From a virus: a DNA stretch of 47,384 bases. Every line of letters begins with the position of its first letter. Positions within the stretch are counted from its first letter, which is position 1. Below are positions 6,753-14,751 of the stretch, piece by piece. The notes below the pieces were generated by a model. The model worked only from the letters and a program-made list of their open reading frames with translations. It was not told the DNA's origin and did not search any database. The position numbers and the translations under genes are program-made. Location of the stretch: positions 1 to 47,384 of IMG/VR virus record IMGVR_UViG_3300046535_000545. One strand, given 5' to 3'.

Positions 6753-7328
6753 CTAGCCCCCCTGAAAAGCCCTCTTGAACCGGCCCAAGGCTAGCTCAAG
6801 GGGGCTTTCGCTGTAGGCTCTAGCCGGAACAACCGCGACAGGGCTTGATTGTAAAGCTTGGGTTCCGGTTCGCGGCCCATTTTCGGACTTAGTAGGTTGC
6901 GGAACGTTGAAGGCATAGGCGTTGCTCGATCTAAGGACGCGCCAACGCCACGCGGGCAGGCCCGGCAAGCCCTCGCAACGTTCGCGAACCCTGCGGAGCC
7001 TGTGCGACCACGAAAGCAGCCCTGCCCCCTCTAGCGCCTTCAGAGCGGCCCCGACAGTTGATCGCGCGCAACCCGCCCGCTCCGCAATCGCTTCGTAGCT
7101 TGGAAAGCATAGCCCCTTGGCTGCGTTGTGGAAACCGTACAAGAGCGCCCCAAGGACGGCATAGGCTTTAGCCGTGACAACCCCGTAAGCGCAGCCCTTG
7201 GCCCGGTTGCGCATCATGCCACGCGCCAGCGTCATTAATCGGGCCTTGGCCTCGCGGTCTAGAGGCTGCGGCTTGCCATAGCCGAAAGCCTTCTGCCTTA
7301 CCGGGCGTAAGTGTTTGGAAATGAACAT
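6753..7328 (-). CDS. Winged-helix DNA-binding protein (replication-initiator or regulator type)
   Basis: 191 residues from ATG 7328, preferred over 7355 because GAAGG precedes it at good spacing. The central domain reads as a winged helix: FPSYEAIAERAGCARSTVG, then ALKALEGAGLL and a basic wing with many Arg. This form is common in alphaproteobacterial plasmid and phage proteins described only as helix-turn-helix proteins. It is the only leftward gene in the 47-kb rightward half, is GC-richer than its neighbours, and is probably a transferred regulatory unit. The targets are unknown. Confidence 0.75.
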   Translation of the reverse strand: MFISKHLRPVRQKAFGYGKPQPLDREAKARLMTLARGMMRNRAKGCAYGVVTAKAYAVLGALLYGFHNAAKGLCFPSYEAIAERAGCARSTVGAALKALEGAGLLSWSHRLRRVRERCEGLPGLPAWRWRVLRSSNAYAFNVPQPTKSENGPRTGTQALQSSPVAVVPARAYSESPLELALGRFKRAFQGG

Positions 7329-7694
7329 AGAACTACCTTCGCGGGTTGGGGCCACGTTCGGAAGGGTTGAAAACCGGGCAAAGCTTCGCCGCTAGCGAAA
7401 ATTGGCCTTTTCGCTTGACTTGTTCGCGAGCTTGAAGGAAAGTCGGGTTGTCTAGGCCCTTGTGACTTTCCCCCGGTTTGCTCCGGTATGCAGCCCGCCC
7501 TCGTGGCGGGTTTTGCTATTCTGGCGTCTGGCGTCTCCTTAACCTTCGCAGCCGACTCGCGCGCATAGCTCGCGCGGGCGCTCTAGCTTGCCTGATTTGC
7601 GGCTTAGCGGCAACCCTGCAAATTTGACGCGGCCCCCTAGGCTTTCGCCCGAATAAGTGCTAAAAATTTAGTGTCAATAGGGAGAGGTTAACAA
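7329..7694. other. Intergenic region between divergent genes
   Basis: 366 bp with no convincing gene. It should hold the promoters for both flanking genes, but none matches the phage's TTGACA-17 consensus cleanly. It contains a terminator-like hairpin (7494-7514), one of the three GANTC sites in the window (7554) and, at 7662-7675, an AT-rich near-palindrome (CTAAAAATTTAG) reminiscent of the 46669-46774 operators. Confidence 0.5.
7494..7514 (+). terminator. Intrinsic terminator
   Basis: CCCGCC (7494-7499), 5-base loop, GGCGGG (7505-7510), TTTT. It sits in a gap with no rightward gene just before it, so it may end a short untranslated RNA. Confidence 0.6.
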
Positions 7695-7940
7695 ATGTTT
7701 ATCATTTTGCCGAATAAGGCCCGCCTAGCTGTTGCCCACATTGTCAGCTACGAACCGCATGGAACAAGCGGGGTTCATATCGAGACGATAGCCGGGGCGA
7801 TAATCCTTGAGAACATTACGGTCGAAAGGCTAGACGCGGCGATAGCCCGAATAAACATCGCCGCAGCGGCCCGCAGCCCTTTGGCCCCAAGCCTTAAGCC
7901 CCCTTGCGATGAACCGCCACATAGGGCCGAACGCCATTAG
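7695..7940 (+). CDS. Small hypothetical protein
   Basis: 81 residues. The first half looks like a small beta-rich domain (IILPNKARLAVAHIVSYE), then an Ala/Ile helix and a Pro-rich tail. GGGAGAGG lies before ATG 7695. Function unknown. Confidence 0.65.
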   Translation: MFIILPNKARLAVAHIVSYEPHGTSGVHIETIAGAIILENITVERLDAAIARINIAAAARSPLAPSLKPPCDEPPHRAERH

Positions 7941-8000
7941 CTAACTGTGGGCAGTCAAAGCCAGCCGCGAAGATAAGAGCAAAAAGTTTGCGGTTGGCTG

Positions 8001-8029
8001 TTGACATTGCGTAAGAGCGGCTGTAAGTT
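8001..8029 (+). promoter_or_regulatory. Sigma70-like promoter
   Basis: TTGACA (8001-8006), 17-bp spacer, TAAGTT (8024-8029). ACGGAG precedes ATG 8057. Confidence 0.8.
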
Positions 8030-8056
8030 CGTTGCACGAACAACGGAGTTACGGTA

Positions 8057-8296
8057 ATGACGCGCACGATTTACACAATCAAGCAAGACGGCGTAAAGGT
8101 CGCGGAAACTTTTGCTTGGAATAGTGCGCGGCGCAGGGTTTGGGCTATCGCCAAAGAACACGCTACCCGCATTAATGGCGCGTTTGAGCTTGTTTCCGAG
8201 CAAGCCACAAAAGAAGGTTTTGGCTACATTGCGGGCGTGTACGTCTGGCAGGGCACGAACGGCGAACAAATCACGCTGCAAATAATCAAGGCTTGA
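8057..8296 (+). CDS. Small hypothetical protein
   Basis: 79 residues with a basic helix (SARRRVWAIAKEH) and beta-rich C-terminal half (YIAGVYVWQ). Single-gene unit with its own promoter. No family recognised; resembles the 5876 product in layout. Confidence 0.65.
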   Translation: MTRTIYTIKQDGVKVAETFAWNSARRRVWAIAKEHATRINGAFELVSEQATKEGFGYIAGVYVWQGTNGEQITLQIIKA

Positions 8297-8321
8297 CATA
8301 GAGCTAGCGCCGCCGTAAAGG
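8293..8321 (+). promoter_or_regulatory. Probable sigma70-like promoter
   Basis: TTGACA (8293-8298) overlapping the previous stop, 17-bp spacer, TAAAGG (8316-8321). Transcription would begin near 8328, in front of ATG 8354. The promoter overlaps a hairpin (8304-8331). Confidence 0.55.
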
Positions 8322-8340
8322 TAGGCGCTAGTTTCGTTTT
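8304..8340 (+). terminator. Hairpin with T-rich tail, probable terminator
   Basis: CTAGCGCC (8304-8311) pairs with GGCGCTAG (8324-8331) across a 12-base loop; the tail reads TTTCGTTTTT. Ends the 8057 unit and overlaps the next promoter. Confidence 0.65.
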
Positions 8341-8353
8341 TGGAGGTAGGGTT

Positions 8354-8581
8354 ATGGATTACAGGATTAGCACTTGCCGCTTTTGCGGCGAAAGTTCAAT
8401 CAATGGCGAAGGTATGGTTAAGTATGGCGTAAGGCATTACGGGCATTTTCGCTGCTACCTTGAAAGCGGCAAGACGCTTGACAAGTTGCCAGCTTGGAAA
8501 GTTGGCGAGTTTCCCCATAGGCTGCTTAAGGAAAAGGGCCTTATCGAGCAAGCCCGGCAGATATTTAGCAAGGAAGGCTAA
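8354..8581 (+). CDS. Small zinc-finger protein
   Basis: 75 residues. Candidate zinc ligands are C8 and C11 (CRFC) and a His/Cys pair in HYGHFRC near 29-35. The second half is a basic helix. GGAGG lies before ATG 8354. Nucleic-acid binding is likely but the target is unknown. Confidence 0.65.
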   Translation: MDYRISTCRFCGESSINGEGMVKYGVRHYGHFRCYLESGKTLDKLPAWKVGEFPHRLLKEKGLIEQARQIFSKEG

Positions 8582-8585
8582 CGCT

Positions 8586-8840
8586 ATGCTCCTAGAATTA
8601 AACGACATTTTCGCGCAAGATTGCCGCGAAGCTAACGCAGCCGTTAAGGCCGCTCGCGCTGCTATGCAGACCGCTACGCCGTTTCAAATTAACGCTTGTT
8701 TGGGGGCTATCATTAAAGCCAACAATGAACAGGCTACGCTAGCCGCAGAGCTAATCAAGCTGCTAGGTACAGACGCGCCGAAACAAGCTGCTAGGTACAG
8801 ACGCGCCGAAAAGCGTAAGCTTGCACGGCTATTGGGGTAA
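8586..8840 (+). CDS. Small helical protein whose C-terminus arose by a frameshifting duplication
   Basis: 84 residues from ATG 8586. Ala-rich helices with a basic end. A 28-bp unit occurs twice in tandem with no mismatch (8756-8783, 8784-8811). Because 28 is not a multiple of 3, the first copy reads LLGTDAPK and the second ARYRRAEK. The ancestral frame was therefore shifted and the basic tail is new. Function unknown. Confidence 0.65.
   Translation: MLLELNDIFAQDCREANAAVKAARAAMQTATPFQINACLGAIIKANNEQATLAAELIKLLGTDAPKQAARYRRAEKRKLARLLG
8756..8811 (+). repeat. 28-bp perfect tandem duplication
   Basis: Two identical 28-bp units (8756-8783 and 8784-8811) inside the 8586 gene, read in different frames. 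Confidence 0.95.
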
Positions 8841-8866
8841 AAATCAATCCAATCTAAAATAGCCGC

Positions 8867-8895
8867 TTGACAACCGTAAGCCCATTGCGTAAGTT
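8867..8895 (+). promoter_or_regulatory. Sigma70-like promoter
   Basis: TTGACA (8867-8872), 17-bp spacer, TAAGTT (8890-8895), upstream of ATG 8933. Confidence 0.8.
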
Positions 8896-8932
8896 CGGCA
8901 TATCGGAACACATACGCGAAGGGCTTACGCAA

Positions 8933-9283
8933 ATGGCTACGACCTCTTTCAGCTTCTACGAACTTCCCGTTACGGTTGGCGGTATCGAATGGCTGCTTAC
9001 GGGCGAAGATATTGGCCTGCATTTTGGAGTGCAGAGCGCAGACCCGGAAGTAGGCATAATGGAGGCTTACGCGGAGGACATTTGCATTGATGATGATTCA
9101 ATCGAGCTTGTAGGCTTCTACAGGTTGCCGTCTGGCGAATGGACAGACGAAGAATACAAGCTTGTCCTCGAAAGCGATATGTTTGCTTTCGTGCAAGTCG
9201 AAACCGCCGCATATCGCACAATGGAAGATGCGGCGAACGCTGAAAGCGAAAGGGATAGGGATTATGGCGATTACAACTATTGA
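8933..9283 (+). CDS. Acidic hypothetical protein
   Basis: 116 residues from ATG 8933; an upstream in-frame start at 8867 would fall inside the promoter. Strongly acidic (many Asp/Glu: EDICIDDDSIE, ESERDRDYGDY). Small acidic phage proteins sometimes mimic DNA and block host enzymes; that is only a possibility here. Overlaps the next gene by 20 bases. Confidence 0.65.
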   Translation: MATTSFSFYELPVTVGGIEWLLTGEDIGLHFGVQSADPEVGIMEAYAEDICIDDDSIELVGFYRLPSGEWTDEEYKLVLESDMFAFVQVETAAYRTMEDAANAESERDRDYGDYNY

Positions 9284-9485
9284 AACCCCGACTTGGGCTA
9301 ACCCGTTATGGCATAGGGGTTACAAGGTTTTCGCCGCAAGCAATGGGCAACCGCCGCTTAGCTTCGTTTTCGTTCATGATGACTTTGACGGAGCGCCAGA
9401 CGCTAACGATTACCGGAACGGTTGGGCTAGGACGCTTCAGGGGGCTAAGGACCAAATAGACGAAATAGAGGACGACGCACAATAA
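9264..9485 (+). CDS. Small acidic hypothetical protein
   Basis: 73 residues from ATG 9264, overlapping the end of the 8933 gene. Aromatic N-terminal half, then DDFDGAPDANDY and a highly acidic end (DQIDEIEDDAQ). Probably made together with the 8933 product. Function unknown. Confidence 0.6.
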   Translation: MAITTIETPTWANPLWHRGYKVFAASNGQPPLSFVFVHDDFDGAPDANDYRNGWARTLQGAKDQIDEIEDDAQ

Positions 9486-9490
9486 ATTTA

Positions 9491-9517
9491 AAGCCCCCGG
9501 TTTACGGGGGCTTTTTT
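9491..9517 (+). terminator. Strong intrinsic terminator
   Basis: AAGCCCCCG (9491-9499), 5-base loop, CGGGGGCTT (9505-9513) and a run of six T. Confidence 0.9.
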
Positions 9518-9571
9518 CTGCGCTAAGCATGGCCTTGCAATAGGGCTACGGCCTGCAACCCAAGGCGCACA

Positions 9572-9823
9572 GTGTTTAGCAAAGCAGGCGTAGGCAAGTG
9601 CCGCGTAGACTTCCTAGCCCTTCCTCCGTTTTCCAAAGGCCCCGATAGGCGCTACAGCATTGAACGCGAGGGTGTACTTTTCGGCGTTATGTTCATTGTG
9701 CCAGAAACCGGCCACTGGCGGGCGGAACTGCCAAGCGGCTTCAAGGTTGACGGCAAGACATTTGCAGCCGTGGCGGACCGCGTAGAGCTTCGGGCGGACG
9801 CCTACAAGCCGGGGGCGCACTAA
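9572..9823 (+). CDS. Hypothetical protein, GTG start
   Basis: 83 residues. AAGG lies 6 bases before GTG 9572, and no better in-frame start exists before codon 40. The sequence looks beta-rich (RRYSIEREGVLFGVMF). Its stop overlaps the next ATG. Function unknown. Confidence 0.6.
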   Translation: MFSKAGVGKCRVDFLALPPFSKGPDRRYSIEREGVLFGVMFIVPETGHWRAELPSGFKVDGKTFAAVADRVELRADAYKPGAH

Positions 9824-10137
9824 TGTTCATCGTTCGCGTCGTTCGCAGCACTGGCGATACTCTTGCAGAAGTGACTTGCAAGGGGGCAGACAACGCCGTT
9901 AAGCAGATGCTTTTGCAATACCACGCCATAAGAGCGGCTGCGAAGTTGCCGTTTGAGCCTATCAGTGAGGATTTAATGCAAGCCTCACTTGAACTTCTGC
10001 CACGCGGCGAAAGCGTAACATGGGCAACTGCCGGGGCGCATATCCATGCCGGGGTTGCCGACATAGCCGAATTTACGAAGCTTGAAGGCAAGCGCAAATT
10101 CGTTGCCGCAAAAAAAGCGGTATCAAGACTAAATTAA
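9823..10137 (+). CDS. Hypothetical protein
   Basis: 104 residues: a beta-rich start (MFIVRVVRSTGDTLAEV), then helices and a basic C-terminus. Coupled to the 9572 gene. No family recognised. Confidence 0.65.
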   Translation: MFIVRVVRSTGDTLAEVTCKGADNAVKQMLLQYHAIRAAAKLPFEPISEDLMQASLELLPRGESVTWATAGAHIHAGVADIAEFTKLEGKRKFVAAKKAVSRLN

Positions 10138-10156
10138 ACTAGGAAGGAAACAGGCC

Positions 10157-10333
10157 ATGATGCTTAAACATGACGACTTGGTTGCGGAGTTTGAAAAGCT
10201 CAAGGCGTCCATTAGAGACAACGACGAACCGGCAGGGATGCTAGCTGCTTTGGCTATCGCCGCTTCGTTGTGCCACGCCGTACACGCTGCGGCTCTTAGC
10301 TTGCAACTTATTTCGCATAATACGGAAAAATAG
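10157..10333 (+). CDS. Small hypothetical protein
   Basis: 58 residues. AGGAAGGAAA lies before ATG 10157. Acidic first half, then an Ala/Leu-rich helix (MLAALAIAASLCHAVHAAALSL) that could be a weak membrane helix. Function unknown. Confidence 0.55.
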   Translation: MMLKHDDLVAEFEKLKASIRDNDEPAGMLAALAIAASLCHAVHAAALSLQLISHNTEK

Positions 10334-10335
10334 GG

Positions 10336-10364
10336 TTGACGGCACAAATCGTAACCCCTACAAG
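10336..10364 (+). promoter_or_regulatory. Probable sigma70-like promoter
   Basis: TTGACG (10336-10341), 17-bp spacer, TACAAG (10359-10364). It has about a 60-base leader to ATG 10432, the most strongly codon-biased gene of this half. Confidence 0.65.
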
Positions 10365-10431
10365 CAAAGGGCACACGGCGCAACGGCGCTAGTGTCTAGG
10401 TTCTAAGGCTCAACAGCGAAGGCTCAAAAAC

Positions 10432-11130
10432 ATGGCTAAGAATGCGAAAAAGATTGAAATTCCCGCTACCCCGGCTAAGCAGGCCCCCGGCGTTGACGTT
10501 GCGGCGCTCCGCGCCATTGGCGAAGCTACCCGTTCGGGCGGTTTCCTGTACGTTTCCCCCGAAGCCAAGCCGCTTGTCGATTTGGGCTTGATCGCCGTCA
10601 ATCTGGAAATGACGGACGAAAACGGCAACCCGGCTGCGAAGATTACCGAAGTGGGCGAAGGTTTCCTTGCGAACTATGGCGAGGACGAAACCCCGGCTTC
10701 CGAAGCCGCTCCGGTTGTCGCGGCTGGCAAGCCCTCGTTTGAAGTTATGTCGGGCTTTACCATCCCGGAAGTCAAGCGGGCTAGCGGCGGCGGCGCACAG
10801 TCGATCTATCCGTTTGAAAAGCTCGAAGTCGGGCAATTCTTTTTCATCCCGAATAGCGCCGACAAGCCCCACGCGGCCAAGGACTACGCTTCAACGGTTT
10901 CAAGCGCCAACGGCAGACTTCAGCCCAAGCGGTTCAAGATCGTTGTCGCCTACGATGCGGACGGCAAGGAAACCGGCGCGAACGTGGGCCGCTTGCCGGA
11001 CTATGACGAAGCGGGCTTGATTGAAGCTCGCGAGCGTTCCGCCAAGCGCGCTGCGGCCCGGCAGGCTACCAAGGCCGCGAAGGCTACCCCGGCTTCTGAA
11101 GCCCCGGCTACGGCGTTCGTTGCTGCGTAA
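10432..11130 (+). CDS. Probably abundant phage protein of unknown function
   Basis: 232 residues. Helical N-terminal part (about 1-85), a linker, then a compact segment beginning YPFEKLEVGQFFFIP (about 127-141) followed by ASTVSSANGRLQPKRFKIV. A YPF-x-K/M-L-x-VG-x-FF-x-P pattern recurs in short phage proteins thought to contact DNA (I recall it as DUF7303, not checked). The C-terminus is Ala/Lys-rich and basic. Codons are uniform and like those of the capsid and sheath genes, so it is probably highly expressed. It has its own promoter and terminator. Confidence 0.7.
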   Translation: MAKNAKKIEIPATPAKQAPGVDVAALRAIGEATRSGGFLYVSPEAKPLVDLGLIAVNLEMTDENGNPAAKITEVGEGFLANYGEDETPASEAAPVVAAGKPSFEVMSGFTIPEVKRASGGGAQSIYPFEKLEVGQFFFIPNSADKPHAAKDYASTVSSANGRLQPKRFKIVVAYDADGKETGANVGRLPDYDEAGLIEARERSAKRAAARQATKAAKATPASEAPATAFVAA

Positions 11131-11243
11131 CACGGTAAGGGGCCGCTCGCTTGACCGTTCCGAGAGGTAAAAGGCAAGGTCTTTAATCAGCCCTGCCCCT
11201 ACCAAAGCGTTAGCGCCAGCTTTTCAGGCAGCGTTAATAGAGG

Positions 11244-11280
11244 CCCCAAGCGGTTTAACTATCGCTTGGGGTTTTATTTT
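11244..11280 (+). terminator. Strong intrinsic terminator
   Basis: CCCCAAGCG (11244-11252), 10-base loop, CGCTTGGGG (11263-11271), then TTTTATTTT. Ends the 10432 transcript and separates the accessory region from the packaging genes. Confidence 0.9.
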
Positions 11281-11306
11281 GCCCTCACGTACTGTATTCG
11301 TAGAGC

Positions 11307-11879
11307 ATGGAAGCAGCGGCGCATATAGACGACGAACCGGAAACCGTTAACGGGTTCTTTTCGCGCGTACAGCCGCAGCCGTTCGGAACGTTTACGCGCC
11401 ACGCGCGCAACGTTGCTATTGACATTTTTCTAACCGCGCTAGGCGAAGGCGACAAGCCCACAAAAGCAGCCGGTAAAGCTGGCGTTTTTCCTAAGCAGCT
11501 AGAGCTATGGGCTAGCGAACCTACGGACGAAGGCCGGATATTTGCGCTCCAATGGCATCATGCGGAGCAAGCCGTTTTAGAGGAAAAAGAGCGCAAGCTA
11601 GAGGACTACGCGATTAACGGCGTTTGGGAGTATGTGACAACCAAAGACGGCATTGCAACCGAATACGACCCTGTTAAACAAAAGCGGGTTCCGCTTATGG
11701 TTCGCAAGCATGACGGAGCGTTTAAGAAGTTTTGGGCTGAAGCCAACATGCCGGGCAAGTATGGCAAGAGGCTAGCACTCACAGATGCAGCTAGCAAGGC
11801 AAGAGACGTTACGGATTTTACGCAGGAAGTACCGCAAATTGAGCCAGACGAACCCGGCCCCGCGCAACCGTTTCTTTAG
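11307..11879 (+). CDS. Terminase small subunit (probable)
   Basis: 190 residues. The N-terminal third has a helix-turn-helix-like KPTKAAGKAGVFPKQLELWA stretch near 53-72, and the rest is helical and charged. It sits directly before, and overlaps, the large terminase gene, the usual order in tailed phages. Its role would be recognising phage DNA for packaging. Assignment rests mainly on position. Confidence 0.75.
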   Translation: MEAAAHIDDEPETVNGFFSRVQPQPFGTFTRHARNVAIDIFLTALGEGDKPTKAAGKAGVFPKQLELWASEPTDEGRIFALQWHHAEQAVLEEKERKLEDYAINGVWEYVTTKDGIATEYDPVKQKRVPLMVRKHDGAFKKFWAEANMPGKYGKRLALTDAASKARDVTDFTQEVPQIEPDEPGPAQPFL

Positions 11880-13269
11880 TCAACAGGCTAAGCGGGTAAT
11901 CGCGAACGCGCGTCACGGCTTGTCTAAGGCCCGGCGCAAGCCTCTCACGGTTAAGCAGGCGAATATTTACCAGTGGGGCTGGCAACCGGAGGCCCGCTTT
12001 CGCGTCGGGGTTTGTGGGCGGCGCTTCGGGAAAACGTTCCTAGGGACGGAGGAAATTCAACGGGCGTATCGGCTTGCCGTAGAGCAAAACGTACATCCTG
12101 ATAACGAAATTTGGTACGGAGCGCCAAGCTTTAAACAGGCCAAGCGGGTTTTCTGGCGTAGGCTCAAGCGTACTTTTCCTAGGCAATGGGTTGCGGGCAA
12201 GCCGAATGAGACGGATTGCAGCATAACAACCACAACCGGCCATGTTATCCGCATTGTTGGGCTAGATAACTACGAAGATTTGCGCGGCTCTGGCCTGTGG
12301 TTTTTCATTGCCGATGAATGGGCAGACGCGAAACTACTTTGTTGGACGGAAGTTATCCGGCCCATGCTGGCAACGTCTGGCGGTTCCGCACTCTTTATCG
12401 GAACGCCGAAGGGCTTTAACCATTTTTATACGATGTTCCTTGACGGCTGCGGCAAAGTCGCGGGCTGGAAAAGCTTCGTCTATACAACCGTACAGGGCGG
12501 CAATGTTCCGCAAGACGAAATAGACGAAGCTAGGCGGACGCTAGACCCTAAGACGTACCGGCAGGAATGGGAAGCGACCTTTGAAAGCTATAGCGGGCGC
12601 GTCTACTACACTTTTAGCCGTGTGGAGCATGTCGGCACGTTAGCCGAAACGGCGTATGATCCTAACGCGCCTATCCATGTCGGCATGGATTTTAACATTA
12701 ACCCCATGTCGGCTACTGTGTGGCAGGAACGCAACTTGCCGGGCCGCGCAACCCCGCTACTCGTGCAAATTGACGAATTGCTTATCCCAACGTCCGACAC
12801 GGACGAAATGTGCAGAGAGCTTAAAGCCCGCTACGGTAGGCCAAGCTTTGAGCCGGGCGTCTTGAAAGTGGATCACATAAGCGTTTATCCAGACCCGGCA
12901 GGCGTACAGCGTAGGACTTCAGCCGGGGGCCGCACAGACATTTCAATCTTGACCGATGCGGGCTTTAATGTCGTAGCCCTGCGTTCACATCCTCTTGTAC
13001 GCGATAGGATCAGCTTCGTTAACCGCAAGTTCAAGAGCGCAGACGAACAAATCCACGTCAAGATTAGCCCGAAGTGTACGTTTTCGATTGAAAGTTACGA
13101 GCGGCTAGCCTACAAAGAGGGCACGAGCGAACCGGATAAGACTTTGACCTACGAAGGCCGCGACAGCATGACGCTAGACCATATAAGCGACTGCACAGGC
13201 TACTATATCTTTGCGCGCTTCGGGCAAGCTCCGTTGCGTATTGTCGAAAGTACACATTGGGGCAGATGA
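11785..13269 (+). CDS. terL: Terminase large subunit
   Basis: 494 residues. ATPase: Walker A GRRFGKT (78-84), Walker B LWFFIADE (171-178), then a coupling motif in SALFIGTPKGFNHF. Nuclease: VGMDFN (first Asp, about 300), a middle acidic region near SAGGRTDISIL, and a late Asp in LDHISDCTG. This protein pumps DNA into the prohead and cuts it. ATG 11785 gives a 95-base overlap with the small subunit; TTG 11839, 9 bases after AGGAAG, is a plausible alternative start. Confidence 0.95.
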   Translation: MQLARQETLRILRRKYRKLSQTNPAPRNRFFSQQAKRVIANARHGLSKARRKPLTVKQANIYQWGWQPEARFRVGVCGRRFGKTFLGTEEIQRAYRLAVEQNVHPDNEIWYGAPSFKQAKRVFWRRLKRTFPRQWVAGKPNETDCSITTTTGHVIRIVGLDNYEDLRGSGLWFFIADEWADAKLLCWTEVIRPMLATSGGSALFIGTPKGFNHFYTMFLDGCGKVAGWKSFVYTTVQGGNVPQDEIDEARRTLDPKTYRQEWEATFESYSGRVYYTFSRVEHVGTLAETAYDPNAPIHVGMDFNINPMSATVWQERNLPGRATPLLVQIDELLIPTSDTDEMCRELKARYGRPSFEPGVLKVDHISVYPDPAGVQRRTSAGGRTDISILTDAGFNVVALRSHPLVRDRISFVNRKFKSADEQIHVKISPKCTFSIESYERLAYKEGTSEPDKTLTYEGRDSMTLDHISDCTGYYIFARFGQAPLRIVESTHWGR

Positions 13270-13270
13270 T

Positions 13271-14737
13271 ATGCTAAAGACGCTTGCCGGCAATATCGCT
13301 TATGACAAAGACTTGCCAGTTAGGGCACATACGCTAACTGTGCGTATGAAAACGCTTAGCGGCAAGCTGTATGACAGCCTTGCTTATGCGTTCTATCAAG
13401 AGCGTAACAGCCTAGGCGAATACGTACCGATGCGCGACAGACGCCCAAGCGCCCGCTATAATATTGCGCGCATCCTCGTAACCGATACTGTGGGCATGTT
13501 GTTTGGCGACTTGCATTTTCCGCGCATTTGCATTGCCGGTAACGAGGACGCAGAAGCAGCCGTATTGCAATTCGTAAATGAAACTGGCTTGCCTTCAATT
13601 ATGGAGGCCGCAGCCACGCGCGGAAGTATCGGAAGCGTCGTATTGCGCTATCGTATTTTCAAGGGCAAGAGCTTTTTCGACGTGCTTGACACTCGTTATC
13701 TTACGCCAGAGTTTCAGCCGGATAACCCGGACGAATTGCTTAAGGTTACAGAGCTTTATAAGATTAAGGGCGAAGATTTGCGGGCCGCAGGCTACGCTAT
13801 TGCGGACGATAAAAACAGCGTTAGCTATTGGTTCCGGCGCGAATGGGATGACAAGCGCGAAATTTGGTTTAACCCCAAAGAAGTTATTGACGAAAAGGGC
13901 AAGAACTTTACAGAAGATACTACGAGGACGGTAGACCATAAGCTAGACTTCGTTCCGCTTATTTGGATTAAGAATTTGCCGGGCTGCGACGAAGTAGACG
14001 GCGAACCTACGTTTAGCGACGAACTTGTAGAAACTGGCATTGAAATTGAATACTTGCTTAGCCAGAACGGGCGCGGGCTGAAGTACGCCAGCCAGCCCAC
14101 AACGGTTATTACTTCCGATAATAAGCAGGGGCCGGTTCCGGCTGGCGATACTATCCTTTTGCCGTCTGAAGGCGATGCGAAGCTATTGGAAATTGGGGGC
14201 GGGGCCTCTGAAGCCGTGGTTAACTTCGTTCGGTTCTTGCGCGAGCTTGCCCTTGAGGCGGGCGGGGGCAACCGTACGGACGCTAGCAAGCTTGGAGCGG
14301 CTAAGTCCGGTAGGGCTATGGAGCTAATGCTTGGCGCGGTTATCAACGTCGCCAGCAAGCTTCGGAAAACGTATGGCGACGGGGCGCTATTGCCCGCTAT
14401 TCGCATGATGCTACAGGCGCAAGCCAAGTTGCCGCTTGTGTTCCGCGACGGTTTGCCTATTCCTAAGATTGCGGCTAACGCTGCGCTTTCCCTTAATTGG
14501 CCCTCGTGGCAAGCGCCCACAACGTCAGACATAAACGAGCTAGCTAGCGCGTTTTCTATCGCCAAAACAGCCGGGCTTGTTTCAACAGAAACGGCTGTTA
14601 AGAACCTTTCCTCTATTTTCGACGTTGACGACATTCCTAGCGAAGTTGCGGCGATTGAGAAAGAGGCTAGCGAAGCGGCTGCGCTACAGGCCAGTATTAA
14701 AGCCCCTGTAGCTAAGCCGGATAAAACTAACGAGTAA
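13271..14737 (+). CDS. Portal protein (SPP1 gp6-like)
   Basis: 488 residues from ATG 13271, directly after the terminase stop. Length and pattern fit the SPP1-type portal family: ARYNIARILVTDTVGMLFGD near the start, DVLDTRYLTPEF, a central stem and FVRFLRELALEAGGGNRTDASKLGAAKSGRAME in the clip/crown region. Forms the dodecameric DNA channel at one capsid vertex. The gene order terminase-portal-scaffold-capsid supports the call. Confidence 0.9.
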   Translation: MLKTLAGNIAYDKDLPVRAHTLTVRMKTLSGKLYDSLAYAFYQERNSLGEYVPMRDRRPSARYNIARILVTDTVGMLFGDLHFPRICIAGNEDAEAAVLQFVNETGLPSIMEAAATRGSIGSVVLRYRIFKGKSFFDVLDTRYLTPEFQPDNPDELLKVTELYKIKGEDLRAAGYAIADDKNSVSYWFRREWDDKREIWFNPKEVIDEKGKNFTEDTTRTVDHKLDFVPLIWIKNLPGCDEVDGEPTFSDELVETGIEIEYLLSQNGRGLKYASQPTTVITSDNKQGPVPAGDTILLPSEGDAKLLEIGGGASEAVVNFVRFLRELALEAGGGNRTDASKLGAAKSGRAMELMLGAVINVASKLRKTYGDGALLPAIRMMLQAQAKLPLVFRDGLPIPKIAANAALSLNWPSWQAPTTSDINELASAFSIAKTAGLVSTETAVKNLSSIFDVDDIPSEVAAIEKEASEAAALQASIKAPVAKPDKTNE

Positions 14738-14751
14738 CGGAAGGTTTGAAA

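Noticed and set aside
7662-7675. Fourth operator copy (CTAAAAATTTAG)
   Set aside because: Similar AT palindrome but differs from the AAAATTTT core at the centre and spacing; likely a chance AT-rich match.
11137-11201. tRNA-like fold with a CTACCA end
   Set aside because: A partial acceptor stem and a D-arm-like hairpin can be drawn, but only about 65 bases are available and there is no T-arm or anticodon stem.
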